A DNA stretch of 64,000 nt from Phycisphaerae bacterium. GTDB lineage: Bacteria; Planctomycetota; Phycisphaerae; Phycisphaerales; SM1A02. The notes beneath the pieces are model-generated. The model had not been told where the DNA came from. It saw only the letters and a list, made by a program, of their open reading frames with translations, and searched no databases. Each line of letters opens with the position of its first letter. Position 1 is the stretch's first letter. Positions 17,569-26,789 of this stretch are shown here, in pieces. A program made the translations under genes and the position numbers. The stretch is from assembly GCA_016795065.1 (NCBI GenBank), contig JAEUIU010000068.1, positions 1 to 64,000 on the forward strand, given 5' to 3'.

Positions 17569-19587
17569 ATGGAAGCGCTCGTTCTGTTCGCCGCGGTCGC
17601 ATTGGGCGTCCAGACACCAGGCCCTGCCTGCGGGTTGTTGTCGGGTTTGTTGTCGGGCTCCTCCCAGGCGCCATCGGTGGATACGTGCAAGGTCTTCGGT
17701 ACGTTTGAGAGGCAATTCGACCTTCTTGAGTCCCCGACCTCGGTCGCCGTGGCGGCCAGCGGCGATTGGGCGGTGCTCGAACGGGATCGTCGTCGCATTC
17801 GCGTCCTTGCCCCGGACGGCACCGTTCGACGTGTCATCGGTGAACCTGATGACTCGCAACTTCCGTCGGGCACGGTGTGGGACTTGGCTGTCGATCCCGA
17901 CGCATCGGGGCCAACGGCCATCACCTTCGGCCCGGACCAGCGCCTGACCATCCTTTCGCCATCGCGCGTCGCCCTTTTCGACCTTGGTCCGACCGCTTCG
18001 GGTGTGCCGTGGCGGATCGTTTCGGGGCTGGACCTCGGCGAACCGGTCGCAGCGGCGTGGAAGGGGGGCGATCCCCAGACCACCGCCGATGACGAACTCT
18101 GGATTGCCGACCGCCGCGGTAGTGTGATCGTCCTCGATGGCGAGATCGCCCTGAAGCGACGATTGGATCTGGCCAGCGGCTTCCGCTTTCTTCGACCCTC
18201 GGGGGTCGCGATCGCGCCTGACGGCAGCGTCTTCGTTGCTGACGAGGACGCCAACGCGATCATCCGTCTTGACGGCGCCGGCCGCGAGGTGGCCCGCTTC
18301 GGTGAGCGGGGTTCCTTCCCCGGCCTCTTCAATGCTCCGCGCGGCTTGGCCATCGCGGGCCAATGCCTTTACGTCACCGACGAACTGAATCATCGCATCA
18401 CGGTCCATGACTTCGACGGAACGTTCCGTAGCTTTTGGGGCATGCACGCCGTGGTGCCGCGCGAAGGCGAAGGCAAGATCCACTATCCCGCCTCGATCGC
18501 GATCGCGCCTGACGGCATGAGCGCCTACGTCGCCGAGCCGCTTGAACGCCGGGTCCAACGGTTTGGGCCCTCCGACGCCGAGGCTGCGATGAACTCGGCG
18601 ATGCCCTCACGCGAAGGTGTCCTGAGCCACTTCGGCCACGCGATCGCCTGCGACGGGGAACTCCTGTTGCTTGAGGAGCCCGAGACGTCGAGCGTCTTCC
18701 TTTTCGATCTCCGCGATCCGACACCGATGCACGTGACGACCTTTGGCGGTTCAGGCGAGGGTCCCGACCGCTACTCGCGCGTGAGAGCCCTGCACGTCAA
18801 CGCCGCCACGCAGATGGCCGTCGTCGCCGACAGCGGCAAAGGACGGCTCGCCCACCTGCGGATCGCCCGCGATCGGACCAAGCCGCTCAAGATCGATCCC
18901 TTCATGGTGACGCTGGTTCGCTCGTGGGAACTCGGTGCCTGGAGCGATCGGGTGCGTGGACTTCTGCCGACGGCAGGGCAGGGCACGCTCGAACCCTGCG
19001 GCTTTGCGATGCATGGCGGGTCACTTTGGACCCTCGACAGTCGTTTGGGGGTCCTTGTCTCACTCGATGAGACGCTGGCCCCAACCAAGGCCATCGCGAC
19101 AGGACTGGCGGGAGCGAGCGGTCTTACGGCTCGCGCGGGCGGAGGCTTCGCGACGACGCTGCCTGACCAAGGCGAGGTCGTCCTTCTGACCGGTGACGGG
19201 TCCATCGCGAAGCGGATCGGTGGCCGAGGATCGGCGTTCATTCGCCCCACCGCCGTGGCGAGCATGCCGGACGGAACGTTGCTGGTCACCGACGGGGCTG
19301 CGGATCGGGTCGTCGTCCTTGGTGCCGATGGCACAGTGAAGGGGTCGATGGGCAGCCGCGGCGCTTCCGATGGGCTGTTCTGGATGCCGGACGGCATCGC
19401 ACCCTACTCCGGTGCGAGTGTGCCGCCGGAGCAAGGCGACGTTCTCGTCGGTTCGGAAGGACCACGATGCGTGGTCGTCGATCGCGGCAACCACCGGGCT
19501 CAGGTCTTCCGGCAGGACGGCACATGGATCATGACCTTCGGCCTTGGACGGGCCTACACACGGCCACGAGAGCGAGGTGAGACATGA
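17569..19587 (+). CDS. Exported NHL-repeat beta-propeller protein
   Basis: A 672-residue protein with an N-terminal signal peptide (MEALVLFAAVALGVQTPG). It contains NHL-type repeats, for example SGVAIAPDGSVFVADEDANA, PRGLAIAGQCLYVTDELNHR and TAVASMPDGTLLVTDGAADR, enough for one six-bladed propeller plus a second, weaker one. The final unit reads CVVVDRGNHRAQVFRQDGTW. NHL propellers mediate protein or ligand binding; no catalytic residues are seen. The ATG at 17569 is preferred to a GTG at 17560. Its stop overlaps the start of the next gene (ATGATG/TGA), which marks it as first gene of a three-gene operon with a FixH-like lipoprotein and a cytochrome c peroxidase. Confidence 0.85.
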   Translation: MEALVLFAAVALGVQTPGPACGLLSGLLSGSSQAPSVDTCKVFGTFERQFDLLESPTSVAVAASGDWAVLERDRRRIRVLAPDGTVRRVIGEPDDSQLPSGTVWDLAVDPDASGPTAITFGPDQRLTILSPSRVALFDLGPTASGVPWRIVSGLDLGEPVAAAWKGGDPQTTADDELWIADRRGSVIVLDGEIALKRRLDLASGFRFLRPSGVAIAPDGSVFVADEDANAIIRLDGAGREVARFGERGSFPGLFNAPRGLAIAGQCLYVTDELNHRITVHDFDGTFRSFWGMHAVVPREGEGKIHYPASIAIAPDGMSAYVAEPLERRVQRFGPSDAEAAMNSAMPSREGVLSHFGHAIACDGELLLLEEPETSSVFLFDLRDPTPMHVTTFGGSGEGPDRYSRVRALHVNAATQMAVVADSGKGRLAHLRIARDRTKPLKIDPFMVTLVRSWELGAWSDRVRGLLPTAGQGTLEPCGFAMHGGSLWTLDSRLGVLVSLDETLAPTKAIATGLAGASGLTARAGGGFATTLPDQGEVVLLTGDGSIAKRIGGRGSAFIRPTAVASMPDGTLLVTDGAADRVVVLGADGTVKGSMGSRGASDGLFWMPDGIAPYSGASVPPEQGDVLVGSEGPRCVVVDRGNHRAQVFRQDGTWIMTFGLGRAYTRPRERGET

Positions 19588-20153
19588 TGGAAACCGCTCG
19601 AGTGGACGCGACGCACCGGTCGGCGAGGGCTTGGGCCGTCGCCCTGCTCGCCCTGCTCGCCCTGCTCGCCATGCTCGCAATGGTGAGCGCGACCGTCGGC
19701 TGTTCGGACACGCCTTCGCCACCGATCCCGCCCGCTCGCGTCGAGCAGAGCGATCGTCCCGCATCGCAAGCTCCCCGGTCGCCAGCCGAGACGCCGTCGG
19801 CCACGCCAGTTCAAGCGTGGCGCACGGTGCGTTCGGCGGCCGGCACCTTCAGCGTGCGGTGGGTGGCAGCCCCCGACCCGATACCCGTGTCAGACCCCTT
19901 CGAACTTGACGTCCAACTGTTTGTCGACCCGGAGTGCACGATTCCGCTGACCGGGCGTAGCCTCTCGGTGGATGCCCAGATGCCTCATCATGGACATGGG
20001 ATGAACGTCCGGCCATCGGTGACCGAGATCACTCCCGGCCGTTATCGGGTGGCCGGGATGCTCTGCCATATGCCCGGGCGCTGGGAGTTCCTGTTTGATG
20101 TGACGGCCGGCGGGCTCCTCGAGCGGGCTCAGACCACGGTCGAGTTGAAGTGA
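19584..20153 (+). CDS. Lipoprotein with FixH/YtkA-like domain
   Basis: A 189-residue lipoprotein. The signal contains an unusual run of nine-base repeats encoding LLALLALLAML and ends in SATVGC, with Cys40 as lipid site. After a Pro/Ser/Ala-rich linker, residues about 80-188 form an immunoglobulin-like domain of the FixH/YtkA type: DPFELDVQLF, SVDAQMPHHGHGMNVRPSVTE, PGRYRVAGMLCHMPGRWEFLFDV. The MPxHGHGM stretch is the family signature and might bind copper. A GAGGTGA ribosome site lies just upstream. It sits between the NHL protein and the di-haem peroxidase, suggesting a periplasmic redox or metal-related module. Confidence 0.82.
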   Translation: MMETARVDATHRSARAWAVALLALLALLAMLAMVSATVGCSDTPSPPIPPARVEQSDRPASQAPRSPAETPSATPVQAWRTVRSAAGTFSVRWVAAPDPIPVSDPFELDVQLFVDPECTIPLTGRSLSVDAQMPHHGHGMNVRPSVTEITPGRYRVAGMLCHMPGRWEFLFDVTAGGLLERAQTTVELK

Positions 20154-20236
20154 CGCGACCCCCGCATCGTCCCTCCCAAGGTGGACTCTCCGCAGGCGAA
20201 CACAGGCGGCCAAACCTGCACGACTCGCGTACGCTG

Positions 20237-21691
20237 ATGAAGCCGATGACGCCGCAGCGCCGGATCCAGTTGATCGCCCTTCCGCTGGCCCTTCTTGGGT
20301 TGGCGATCGGTGTTCTCCTGATGAGTTTCGACCCGGTCATGATCGCCCGGCGCAGCTCGACCTCCTCCATCGCCCGCAGCTCGAGGGGGAATGACGTCCC
20401 GGTGCCGCTCATGGTGAGCTTTACCAGCGACGAGTTGGCCACGATCCGTACGCTTGCGCCGTTGCCGTCGCCTCCGGAAGACCCGACGAATGCGGTCGCG
20501 CTCCTGCCTCGGGCGGCCTGGCTAGGCCAGTCGCTCTTCTTTGATCCGCGGCTCTCCTCGACGGGAAACATCCACTGTGGAACCTGCCACGATCCGGCTC
20601 GGTGGTTCGTCGATCTTCTTCCGGTCGCCCAGACCATTGGCGTCGGCAACCGCAATACGCCAACGCTGCTGCACACCGCCCACAGTCGGTGGTTTGCTTG
20701 GGACGGTCGTGCTGACTCGCTCTGGTCAATGAGCCTTTTGCCCATCGAGAACGAGAGCGAGATGGGCGGCAATCGTGTGGCGATCGTCCGACTGCTCGCC
20801 AATGACCTTCAGTTGCGAGCAGCCTATGAGGCGGTCTTTGGGCAGATTCCACCCATCGATGCATCGAGGCGAAGTGGCCTGAACCTCCCCAGAGAGGCAA
20901 GGCCTGTGGTCGATGACCCACAGGACCCCATGCATGTCGCATGGGAATCGATGCGCGAGGCAAGTCGGGATACGGTCAACCGGATCTACGCCAATGTCGG
21001 GAAGGCGCTCGCGGCCTATCAGTCGCTTCTGAACGACGGCGGCTCGACATTTGATCGTTTCGTGGAAGGATTGAGTGAGGACGGGCTGACCTCGACCGAT
21101 CCGATGACCCAAGGCGAGCTGATGGGACTCAAGCTCTTCATTGGGAAGGCGGGTTGTATCCGCTGCCACAGCGGACCGATGTTCACCGACGAGGAGTTTC
21201 ACAACATCGGCGTGCCGCCGCGAGAGGGAAAGGTCCCTCGCGACCCCGGTCGCTATCGGGGAGTGGAGCTCCTCAAGCGAAGTCCGTTTCACGCCGCGGG
21301 CTTCTTCAGCGATGGGCGCGAGTCGAGCCGTGGGATCATCTCCGAGTCGCTGGTGAACTCGCCCGAGAATTGGGGGCGTTTCAAGACGCCATCGCTTCGA
21401 AGCGTGATCAAGACGCCGCCCTACATGCACAACGGGCTTTTCAACACGCTCGATGAGGTCGTGCGCTTCTACTCGACCCTCGAAGGGGCGGTGCAACTGG
21501 ATCATCATCAGGAAACGGTCTTGGAGCCGCTTCACCTGACGGAGGATGAGATTCGCGACTTGGTCGCGTTCCTAGGCGCGCTGCATGGGCCGGGGCCGCC
21601 GGATGAACTGATGGGGCCGCCACGCCGTCCGTTTGGTGGCGTCGCGGCCACCTCGTCGGGCGATTCGAATGGCGCCGCTGCCTCGCCGTAG
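20237..21691 (+). CDS. Di-haem cytochrome c peroxidase / MauG family protein
   Basis: A 484-residue membrane-anchored di-haem protein. An N-terminal helix (IQLIALPLALLGLAIGVLLM) is followed by two c-type haem sites, Cys114-Gly-Thr-Cys117-His118 and Cys307-Ile-Arg-Cys310-His311. Conserved surroundings are GQSLFFDPRLSSTGNIHCGTCH, WDGRADSLWSM and RFKTPSLRSVIKTPPYMHNG. The family reduces hydrogen peroxide or carries out oxidations with electrons from cytochromes or cupredoxins. The start is uncertain: a GTG at 20150 overlaps the stop of the previous gene and would add 29 hydrophilic residues. The protein is somewhat longer than classical CcpA, with an insert between the two haem domains. It is last in the operon with the NHL and FixH-like genes. 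Confidence 0.9.
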   Translation: MKPMTPQRRIQLIALPLALLGLAIGVLLMSFDPVMIARRSSTSSIARSSRGNDVPVPLMVSFTSDELATIRTLAPLPSPPEDPTNAVALLPRAAWLGQSLFFDPRLSSTGNIHCGTCHDPARWFVDLLPVAQTIGVGNRNTPTLLHTAHSRWFAWDGRADSLWSMSLLPIENESEMGGNRVAIVRLLANDLQLRAAYEAVFGQIPPIDASRRSGLNLPREARPVVDDPQDPMHVAWESMREASRDTVNRIYANVGKALAAYQSLLNDGGSTFDRFVEGLSEDGLTSTDPMTQGELMGLKLFIGKAGCIRCHSGPMFTDEEFHNIGVPPREGKVPRDPGRYRGVELLKRSPFHAAGFFSDGRESSRGIISESLVNSPENWGRFKTPSLRSVIKTPPYMHNGLFNTLDEVVRFYSTLEGAVQLDHHQETVLEPLHLTEDEIRDLVAFLGALHGPGPPDELMGPPRRPFGGVAATSSGDSNGAAASP

Positions 21692-21974
21692 GCAGGCGAT
21701 GCACCGCCGATATCAGGAGGTTGTTCCTCCAACACCCAGATTCCGGTGGGAAGATCCTGCAATGGACTCCGAATGTGCGGCCTTGCAAGGCGAGAGCCGC
21801 GCTCTGTCGCCCGATCCGGCAACTTCCCGCTTCGATCCACCGAGGGTCGCAGTACACTCGGGACGCCCCCCAGCCTTCCATTTTGCTCTTTGGGGGGACC
21901 GCGGGGGGTTCGACGACGGACACGGCTTGAGGCCGTTCGCCCGCAGTTCACTTTTTCATCCGTTGATCCATCCC
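21692..21974 (+). other. Intergenic leader with two hairpins
   Basis: A 283-bp non-coding spacer ahead of the choice-of-anchor-B gene. It holds a GGAGG-TTGTT-CCTCC hairpin at 21716-21730 and a 7-bp stem with an 18-base loop at 21866-21897 (CCCCCCA paired with TGGGGGG). The first may help end the peroxidase operon. The second lies about 80 bp before the start and could be part of the leader. An in-frame extension of the downstream gene runs back to 21633 but lacks coding character. No tRNA or known riboswitch was recognised. Confidence 0.45.
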
Positions 21975-24275
21975 ATGCCGACCCACTTTGCCCGCTCCGC
22001 ATCGCCGCGAGGCTCCTCCCTCTGCCAACCTCTGATTGGGGGCGCCGCGAAGGCCGTCTTCCTCTCTGCTCTTGCGGGCATGGTCGCCCTGGCGAGTGCG
22101 CACGAGGGAGATCCGAAGGCAACCGAGAAGCACATTCCTTACATCGGTCCCGCGTGGAGACAAGCCGACGGCGGCGTCGCCGGCGAGACATTCGTGTCCA
22201 GCGGCGTGTCGCTCAAGGCGTGGTTCCCGGCGAACACGTTCAACCAACGGGGCGTGACCAACACGAGCGGCAATGACTGTTGGGGATATGTGACGCCGCT
22301 CGGCAAAGAGATCGCCATCGTTGGTCTCTCTGGTGGAACGGGCTTCGTCGACGTGACCAATCCCGCCGCGTCCCAGATCGTCGCCTTCGTCGCTGGCCCG
22401 AACAGCCTGTGGCGAAACGTCAAGACCTATCAGCACTACTGCTACGCCGTAAGCGAAGGCGGCGGGGGCATCCAGGTCTTCGATCTCGCCGGTATCGACA
22501 ATGGCGTCGTCACCCAATTGCCCTCGGTCACCACGGGCGGAAGTGCGGCGACGCACACGATGATCATCAACGAACAGACGGGATACCTCTACCGCATGGG
22601 AGGCGGCAGCAACGGCATCCGCATCTATAGCCTCGCGAATCCGGCCTCGCCGACCTTCGTCGGTCAGTGGCAGGACAAGTACACGCACGACGGCTTCGTC
22701 CTCAGTTACGACAGTGGACCCTACGCCGGCAAGGAAATCTTCTTTGCCTGCGGTGGCCTCAACAACGGTTTCGCTGCGACGGGACTGGACATCATCGACG
22801 TCACCAACAAGGCGAGCCCGGTGACGCTCGGAAGTCTTCAGTATCCGCAGGCCGCCTACTGCCACCAGGCCTGGATCACCCAGGACCGCAAGCACATTTA
22901 CATCAATGACGAGATCGACGAGGCCAACTTTGGCCTGCTCAACGTCGGCCGCATCGTCAACGTCGAGAACCTTGCCGCTCCCACGCTCGTCGGTACCTAT
23001 ACGACGGGCCTCACCAGCGTCGACCACAACCTCTACGTGAAGGGAAACACGCTCTTCTGCTCCAACTACAAGACCGGTCTTCAGATCTTTGACGTCTCCA
23101 ACCAGCTTTCGCCGCAGAAGATCGCCTATTTCGATACCTACCCGGATACCGACGCGACCGGCTACGCGGGCCTCTGGTCGAACTATCCGTTCTTCCCATC
23201 GGGCACCGTGATCGGGAGCGACATCGAGCGCGGCCTGTTCGTCTGGCGCATCGAGCCGCCGGTGGCCAGCTTCGGCTATCCCAACGGTACCCCCACCTTC
23301 GTCAACCCGGTCGGCGGCGAAACGCTGGTTGTGAACGTGACGCCGATCAACGGCGCGACGATCGCCGCCGGGAGCGAGAAGCTCGTCGTGAAGGTCGGTG
23401 CCTCGACGACGGAGTACCCGTTGACCAGCCTCGGATCGGGGAGCTATCTGGCGACGTTCCCTGCGTTCGCTTGCGGAGAGGCGTTTGAATACTGGGTGAG
23501 CGTGACCGGCGAGAACGGTATCGTGACGACCGATCCGCCGGGCGGCGTCGCAGCGATTGCGGCCTTGAGTGAGCCGCTCCTTGTCAACGACACGATGGAA
23601 GTGCCTTCAGGCTGGATCGTGGGTGCCCCTTCTGACACCGCCACGTCGGGAATCTGGGTGAATGTCGACCCCAATGGGACCAGCGCTCAGCCCGAGGACG
23701 ACCATACCACCAGCGGTACGAAGGCTTGGGTGACCGGTCAGGGAGATCCAGGTGCCGCTGCCGGCCAAGCGGACATTGACGGCGGCGTGACCACGCTGAC
23801 CTCACCGCGGCTCTTCCTCGCAGGCGTTGATGATCCTGTGGTGAGCTATTGGCGTTGGTACTCGAACAACCAGGGCGGCAACCCGAACACCGATAGTTGG
23901 CCAATCGAGATTAGTAACGACGGCGGCGCCCATTGGGCTCAGCTTGAGCTGGTGACGGAAAACGCCGGCGCGTGGGTGAAGCGAACGTTCCACGTCGCCG
24001 ACTTCGTTCAACCCACCGACAACGTCTATGTGCGGTTTGTTGCCCGGGACATCGGAACCGCCGCCTTGGTCGAGGCCGGCATCGACGATTTCACGGTGAG
24101 CTACTTTGAATGTCCGGAAGCCGTCGTTGGCGATCTCGACGGTGACGGCCATGTGGCTGCGGCCGATCTCGCCATTCTCCTTGGCCAGTGGGGCGGGCCG
24201 GGCACGGCCGATCTAGATGGCAACGGGATCGTGCAAGCGCCCGACCTTGCGATCCTGCTCGGCAACTGGGGTTGA
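21975..24275 (+). CDS. Secreted choice-of-anchor-B protein with dockerin-like tail
   Basis: A 766-residue exported protein. The start at 21975 gives a signal peptide with a long n-region (hydrophobic AVFLSALAGMVALASAHE). Residues about 40-430 match the choice-of-anchor B type with LVIVD-like propeller units: IAIVGLSGGTGFVDVTNP, GGGGIQVFDLAGID, ATGLDIIDVTNKASPV, KTGLQIFDVSNQL. Around 540-710 lies a jelly-roll/MAM-like domain (VVSYWRWYSNNQGG, VRFVARD, GIDDFTV). The tail carries two dockerin-like repeats, DLDGDGHVAAADLAILLGQWG and DLDGNGIVQAPDLAILLGNWG. Probably a surface-displayed binding protein. A good intrinsic terminator follows. Confidence 0.88.
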   Translation: MPTHFARSASPRGSSLCQPLIGGAAKAVFLSALAGMVALASAHEGDPKATEKHIPYIGPAWRQADGGVAGETFVSSGVSLKAWFPANTFNQRGVTNTSGNDCWGYVTPLGKEIAIVGLSGGTGFVDVTNPAASQIVAFVAGPNSLWRNVKTYQHYCYAVSEGGGGIQVFDLAGIDNGVVTQLPSVTTGGSAATHTMIINEQTGYLYRMGGGSNGIRIYSLANPASPTFVGQWQDKYTHDGFVLSYDSGPYAGKEIFFACGGLNNGFAATGLDIIDVTNKASPVTLGSLQYPQAAYCHQAWITQDRKHIYINDEIDEANFGLLNVGRIVNVENLAAPTLVGTYTTGLTSVDHNLYVKGNTLFCSNYKTGLQIFDVSNQLSPQKIAYFDTYPDTDATGYAGLWSNYPFFPSGTVIGSDIERGLFVWRIEPPVASFGYPNGTPTFVNPVGGETLVVNVTPINGATIAAGSEKLVVKVGASTTEYPLTSLGSGSYLATFPAFACGEAFEYWVSVTGENGIVTTDPPGGVAAIAALSEPLLVNDTMEVPSGWIVGAPSDTATSGIWVNVDPNGTSAQPEDDHTTSGTKAWVTGQGDPGAAAGQADIDGGVTTLTSPRLFLAGVDDPVVSYWRWYSNNQGGNPNTDSWPIEISNDGGAHWAQLELVTENAGAWVKRTFHVADFVQPTDNVYVRFVARDIGTAALVEAGIDDFTVSYFECPEAVVGDLDGDGHVAAADLAILLGQWGGPGTADLDGNGIVQAPDLAILLGNWG

Positions 24276-24308
24276 TAGAAGACGGGAGCCACACCACGGG
24301 ACGAATGC

Positions 24309-24347
24309 GAATCGACTCCGGCGCCTGCTGGGGTCGATTCCCTTTTT
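24309..24347 (+). terminator. Rho-independent terminator
   Basis: An 11-bp stem (GAATCGACTCC with GGGGTCGATTC, one G-U pair) around a 10-base loop is followed by CCTTTTT. It stands 34 bp after the stop of the choice-of-anchor-B gene and separates it from the FGE-like operon. Confidence 0.85.
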
Positions 24348-24457
24348 GCCTCGCTCGCCTTGCGACATCAAGTGGACCAACGCGATGATGCAACTCCCAT
24401 GGCGGAGCCCTTCGCGCGTCTGCTGGCGGCTCGCTGCCATGGAGTGGAGTTCATGCG

Positions 24458-25330
24458 ATGACGATGGCGACTGGGCTGTGCGGACTCATTGGAATGGCGT
24501 TGATCAGCGTGCAGGCGCCGACCGACCATCAGACATCGCCGGCGCCAGCTGCCCACCCCGCTGACAAGTCGACTGGCAAGTCGACTGGCAAGCCAGCCGA
24601 AGGCATTGCCCCAAAGAAGGACGCTCCTTCGGCCGCGGCGCCCAAGGCCTACAGCGAAGCCCTCAACGGGACGACGCTCACCTTCAACATGGTGCCCTTC
24701 ACGCCGAAGGACGGTTCGAAGCCGTTCTACGTCGCGACCTGCGAGACGACCTGGGACCTCTACGACGTCTTCCTTTTCGGCTTTGATCAGGAGCAGCCCA
24801 ACGGTTCGACCCCTGAGGCCGATGCGGTCTCGCGTCCGAGCAAGCCCTACATCTCGATGGATCGCGGCTTCGGCCACGCCGGTTTTCCGGCCATCTCGAT
24901 TTCCTACTACGGCGCGAAAATGTATTGCGAGTGGCTCTCGGCTAAGACCGGCAAGACCTATCGCTTGCCCACCGTGAGTGAGTGGAAGGCTCTCTGCGAG
25001 CAGGGGGCAGTGAGCAAGGAGAGCGCAAAGGAATACGCCTGGTTTGCCGACAACGCGGACGCCAAGACCCATGCCGTCGGCACCGCGAAGGCCGATGCCA
25101 ATGGCTGCTTTGACCTCTGGGGCAACGCCAGCGAATGGTGCACGAACGAGAACGGCAAGGGCGTCACCCTCGGCGGCACATTCAAGGATGGAGGCGACGC
25201 GATCGGGTGTGCGTCGTTGGTGCCCTCGTCGGCGGAGTGGAACGCGAGCGACCCGCAGTTCCCCAAGAGCAAGTGGTGGCTGGCCGACGGCGGCTTCGTC
25301 GGCTTCCGCGTGGTGTGTGAAATCAAGTGA
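24458..25330 (+). CDS. Exported formylglycine-generating-enzyme-fold (SUMF1/FGE) protein, probably non-catalytic
   Basis: A 290-residue protein with a short N-terminal hydrophobic segment and a low-complexity linker (STGKSTGKP). The SUMF1 fold is shown by TFNMVPFTPKDGSKPFYVATCETTWDLYDVF split over the first strands, PAISISYYGAKMYCEWLSAKTGKTYRLPTVSEWKALC, and the late FDLWGNASEWC and GGFVGFRVVCE. The paired active-site cysteines of true formylglycine-generating enzymes are not in their usual context near the C-terminus, so sulfatase activation is unlikely. The fold also occurs in binding proteins and in ergothioneine-type enzymes. GGAG lies eight bases before the ATG. It heads an apparent operon with two Gfo/Idh/MocA genes. 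Confidence 0.8.
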   Translation: MTMATGLCGLIGMALISVQAPTDHQTSPAPAAHPADKSTGKSTGKPAEGIAPKKDAPSAAAPKAYSEALNGTTLTFNMVPFTPKDGSKPFYVATCETTWDLYDVFLFGFDQEQPNGSTPEADAVSRPSKPYISMDRGFGHAGFPAISISYYGAKMYCEWLSAKTGKTYRLPTVSEWKALCEQGAVSKESAKEYAWFADNADAKTHAVGTAKADANGCFDLWGNASEWCTNENGKGVTLGGTFKDGGDAIGCASLVPSSAEWNASDPQFPKSKWWLADGGFVGFRVVCEIK

Positions 25331-25387
25331 CCGACAGGCCCTCGGGCCATTCGATAGCGGCGCCGACGGCGCCATTCTGGAGCGACC

Positions 25388-26743
25388 ATGATCGAGTCAA
25401 GCGAGCAACGTGAGTCCGGACAGGACGTCTCACGACGGGATTTCGTGCGCACCGGGGCCGTGGCTCTCGGCGGACTGGGCGCGATGATGGGCGTGCCAAG
25501 CGTCTGGGGTTCGCTTCGTGCGGACGATCGAATCAGGGTCGGCCTGATTGGCTGCGGCGGGCGCGGCACGGGCGCTGCGGCCCAGGCACTGGCCGCCGAC
25601 AAGGGCGTCATCCTCTGGGCCTTGGCCGATGCCTTCCAGGATCGAATCGACGGCTGCCTTGGCCAACTCACCGCCGCGGCCGACACCGGCGACGGCTCAG
25701 TGGCGGCCCCCGAGCACGCGGCCCGCGTGACCGTTCCGAAGGAGCGGCAGTTCAGCGGCATCGATTGCGGCGAGAAACTCATCGCCAAGGGCGAGGTCGA
25801 CGTGGTCCTCCTCTGCACGCCGCCGCACTTCCGGCCGATGCACCTCCGCGCCGCTCTCGAGGCCGGGAAGCATGTCTTCTGCGAGAAGCCGATGGCCGTC
25901 GACGCAAGCGGCGTCCGTTCGGTGATCGAGAGCGCGAAGCTCGCCCGCGATCGAAAGCTCAATCTCGTCAGCGGATTCTGCTGGCGATACTCGAGCCCCG
26001 AACGGGCCGTCTACGGCAAGATCCTCGGCGGCGAACTCGGACCGGTCCGCTCGGTGCACGCGACCTATCACACCTCGCCGGTTTGGACCCGCAAGCGTCA
26101 GCCGAACTGGACCGAGATGGAGTTCCAGCTTCGCAACTGGGTGCACTTCCTCTGGCTCGGCGGCGACCACATCGTCGAACAGGCCTGCCACTCGATTGAC
26201 AAGATCAACTGGGTGATGGGCAACCGTAAGTTCGCCCGCGTGACCTGCCTCGGCGGCCGCGACCTGCGCGAGGGCGAGGAGTTTGGCAACGCCTACGACC
26301 ACTTCTCGGCGATCTACGAATACGAGGACGGGGCCCGGGCGTTCCTCACCTGTCGCCAGATGAACCACTGCTCCAACGAGAACAAGGACTGGGTCGCCTG
26401 CGAGGGCGGCCACGCCTTCATCAACGGCTGGGCGCCGCCGGAAACGAAGCTCACCGGCCGCGTGAACTGGAGTTACTCGGGCCCGACGCCGAACATGTAT
26501 CAGGTTGAGCACGACGAACTCTTCCGGGCGATCCGGGCCGGCAACGTGCTCAATGACGGCGACTTCATGGGCCAGTCGACCCTCATGGCGATCGCCGGCC
26601 GCGAGGCCGCTTACTCCGGCCAGTCGCTCACCTTCGATCAGGTCTACAACAGCAAGCAGTCGCTGGTGCCGGAACGTTATGCGATGGACGCCTCGCCGCC
26701 CGCGCCGACCGTTCCGTTCCCGGGCAAGTACACGTTCGCCTAA
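25388..26743 (+). CDS. Tat-exported Gfo/Idh/MocA family oxidoreductase
   Basis: A 451-residue NAD(P)-dependent dehydrogenase-like protein. It has a twin-arginine signal (SRRDFVRTGAVALGGLGAMM), a Rossmann fold beginning RVGLIGCGGRGTGAAA with GxGxxG-type glycines, and the family Lys-Pro motif in EKPMAVDASG. The C-terminal sheet domain includes RNWVHFLWLGGDHIVEQACHSIDKINW, which carries the catalytic His/Asp positions. Tat-exported members are abundant in planctomycetes and are thought to act on sugars or other polyhydroxy compounds after export with bound cofactor. The next gene is a close relative 46 bp downstream. Confidence 0.92.
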   Translation: MIESSEQRESGQDVSRRDFVRTGAVALGGLGAMMGVPSVWGSLRADDRIRVGLIGCGGRGTGAAAQALAADKGVILWALADAFQDRIDGCLGQLTAAADTGDGSVAAPEHAARVTVPKERQFSGIDCGEKLIAKGEVDVVLLCTPPHFRPMHLRAALEAGKHVFCEKPMAVDASGVRSVIESAKLARDRKLNLVSGFCWRYSSPERAVYGKILGGELGPVRSVHATYHTSPVWTRKRQPNWTEMEFQLRNWVHFLWLGGDHIVEQACHSIDKINWVMGNRKFARVTCLGGRDLREGEEFGNAYDHFSAIYEYEDGARAFLTCRQMNHCSNENKDWVACEGGHAFINGWAPPETKLTGRVNWSYSGPTPNMYQVEHDELFRAIRAGNVLNDGDFMGQSTLMAIAGREAAYSGQSLTFDQVYNSKQSLVPERYAMDASPPAPTVPFPGKYTFA

Positions 26744-26789
26744 CAGCCCGTTCAACGTTCCGAGTTCGCACTCCTTTCGGATTTCTCCC

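Noticed and set aside
24458..25330. Active formylglycine-generating enzyme for sulfatases
   Set aside because: The expected catalytic Cys pair context near the C-terminus is absent and no sulfatase gene lies in the window.
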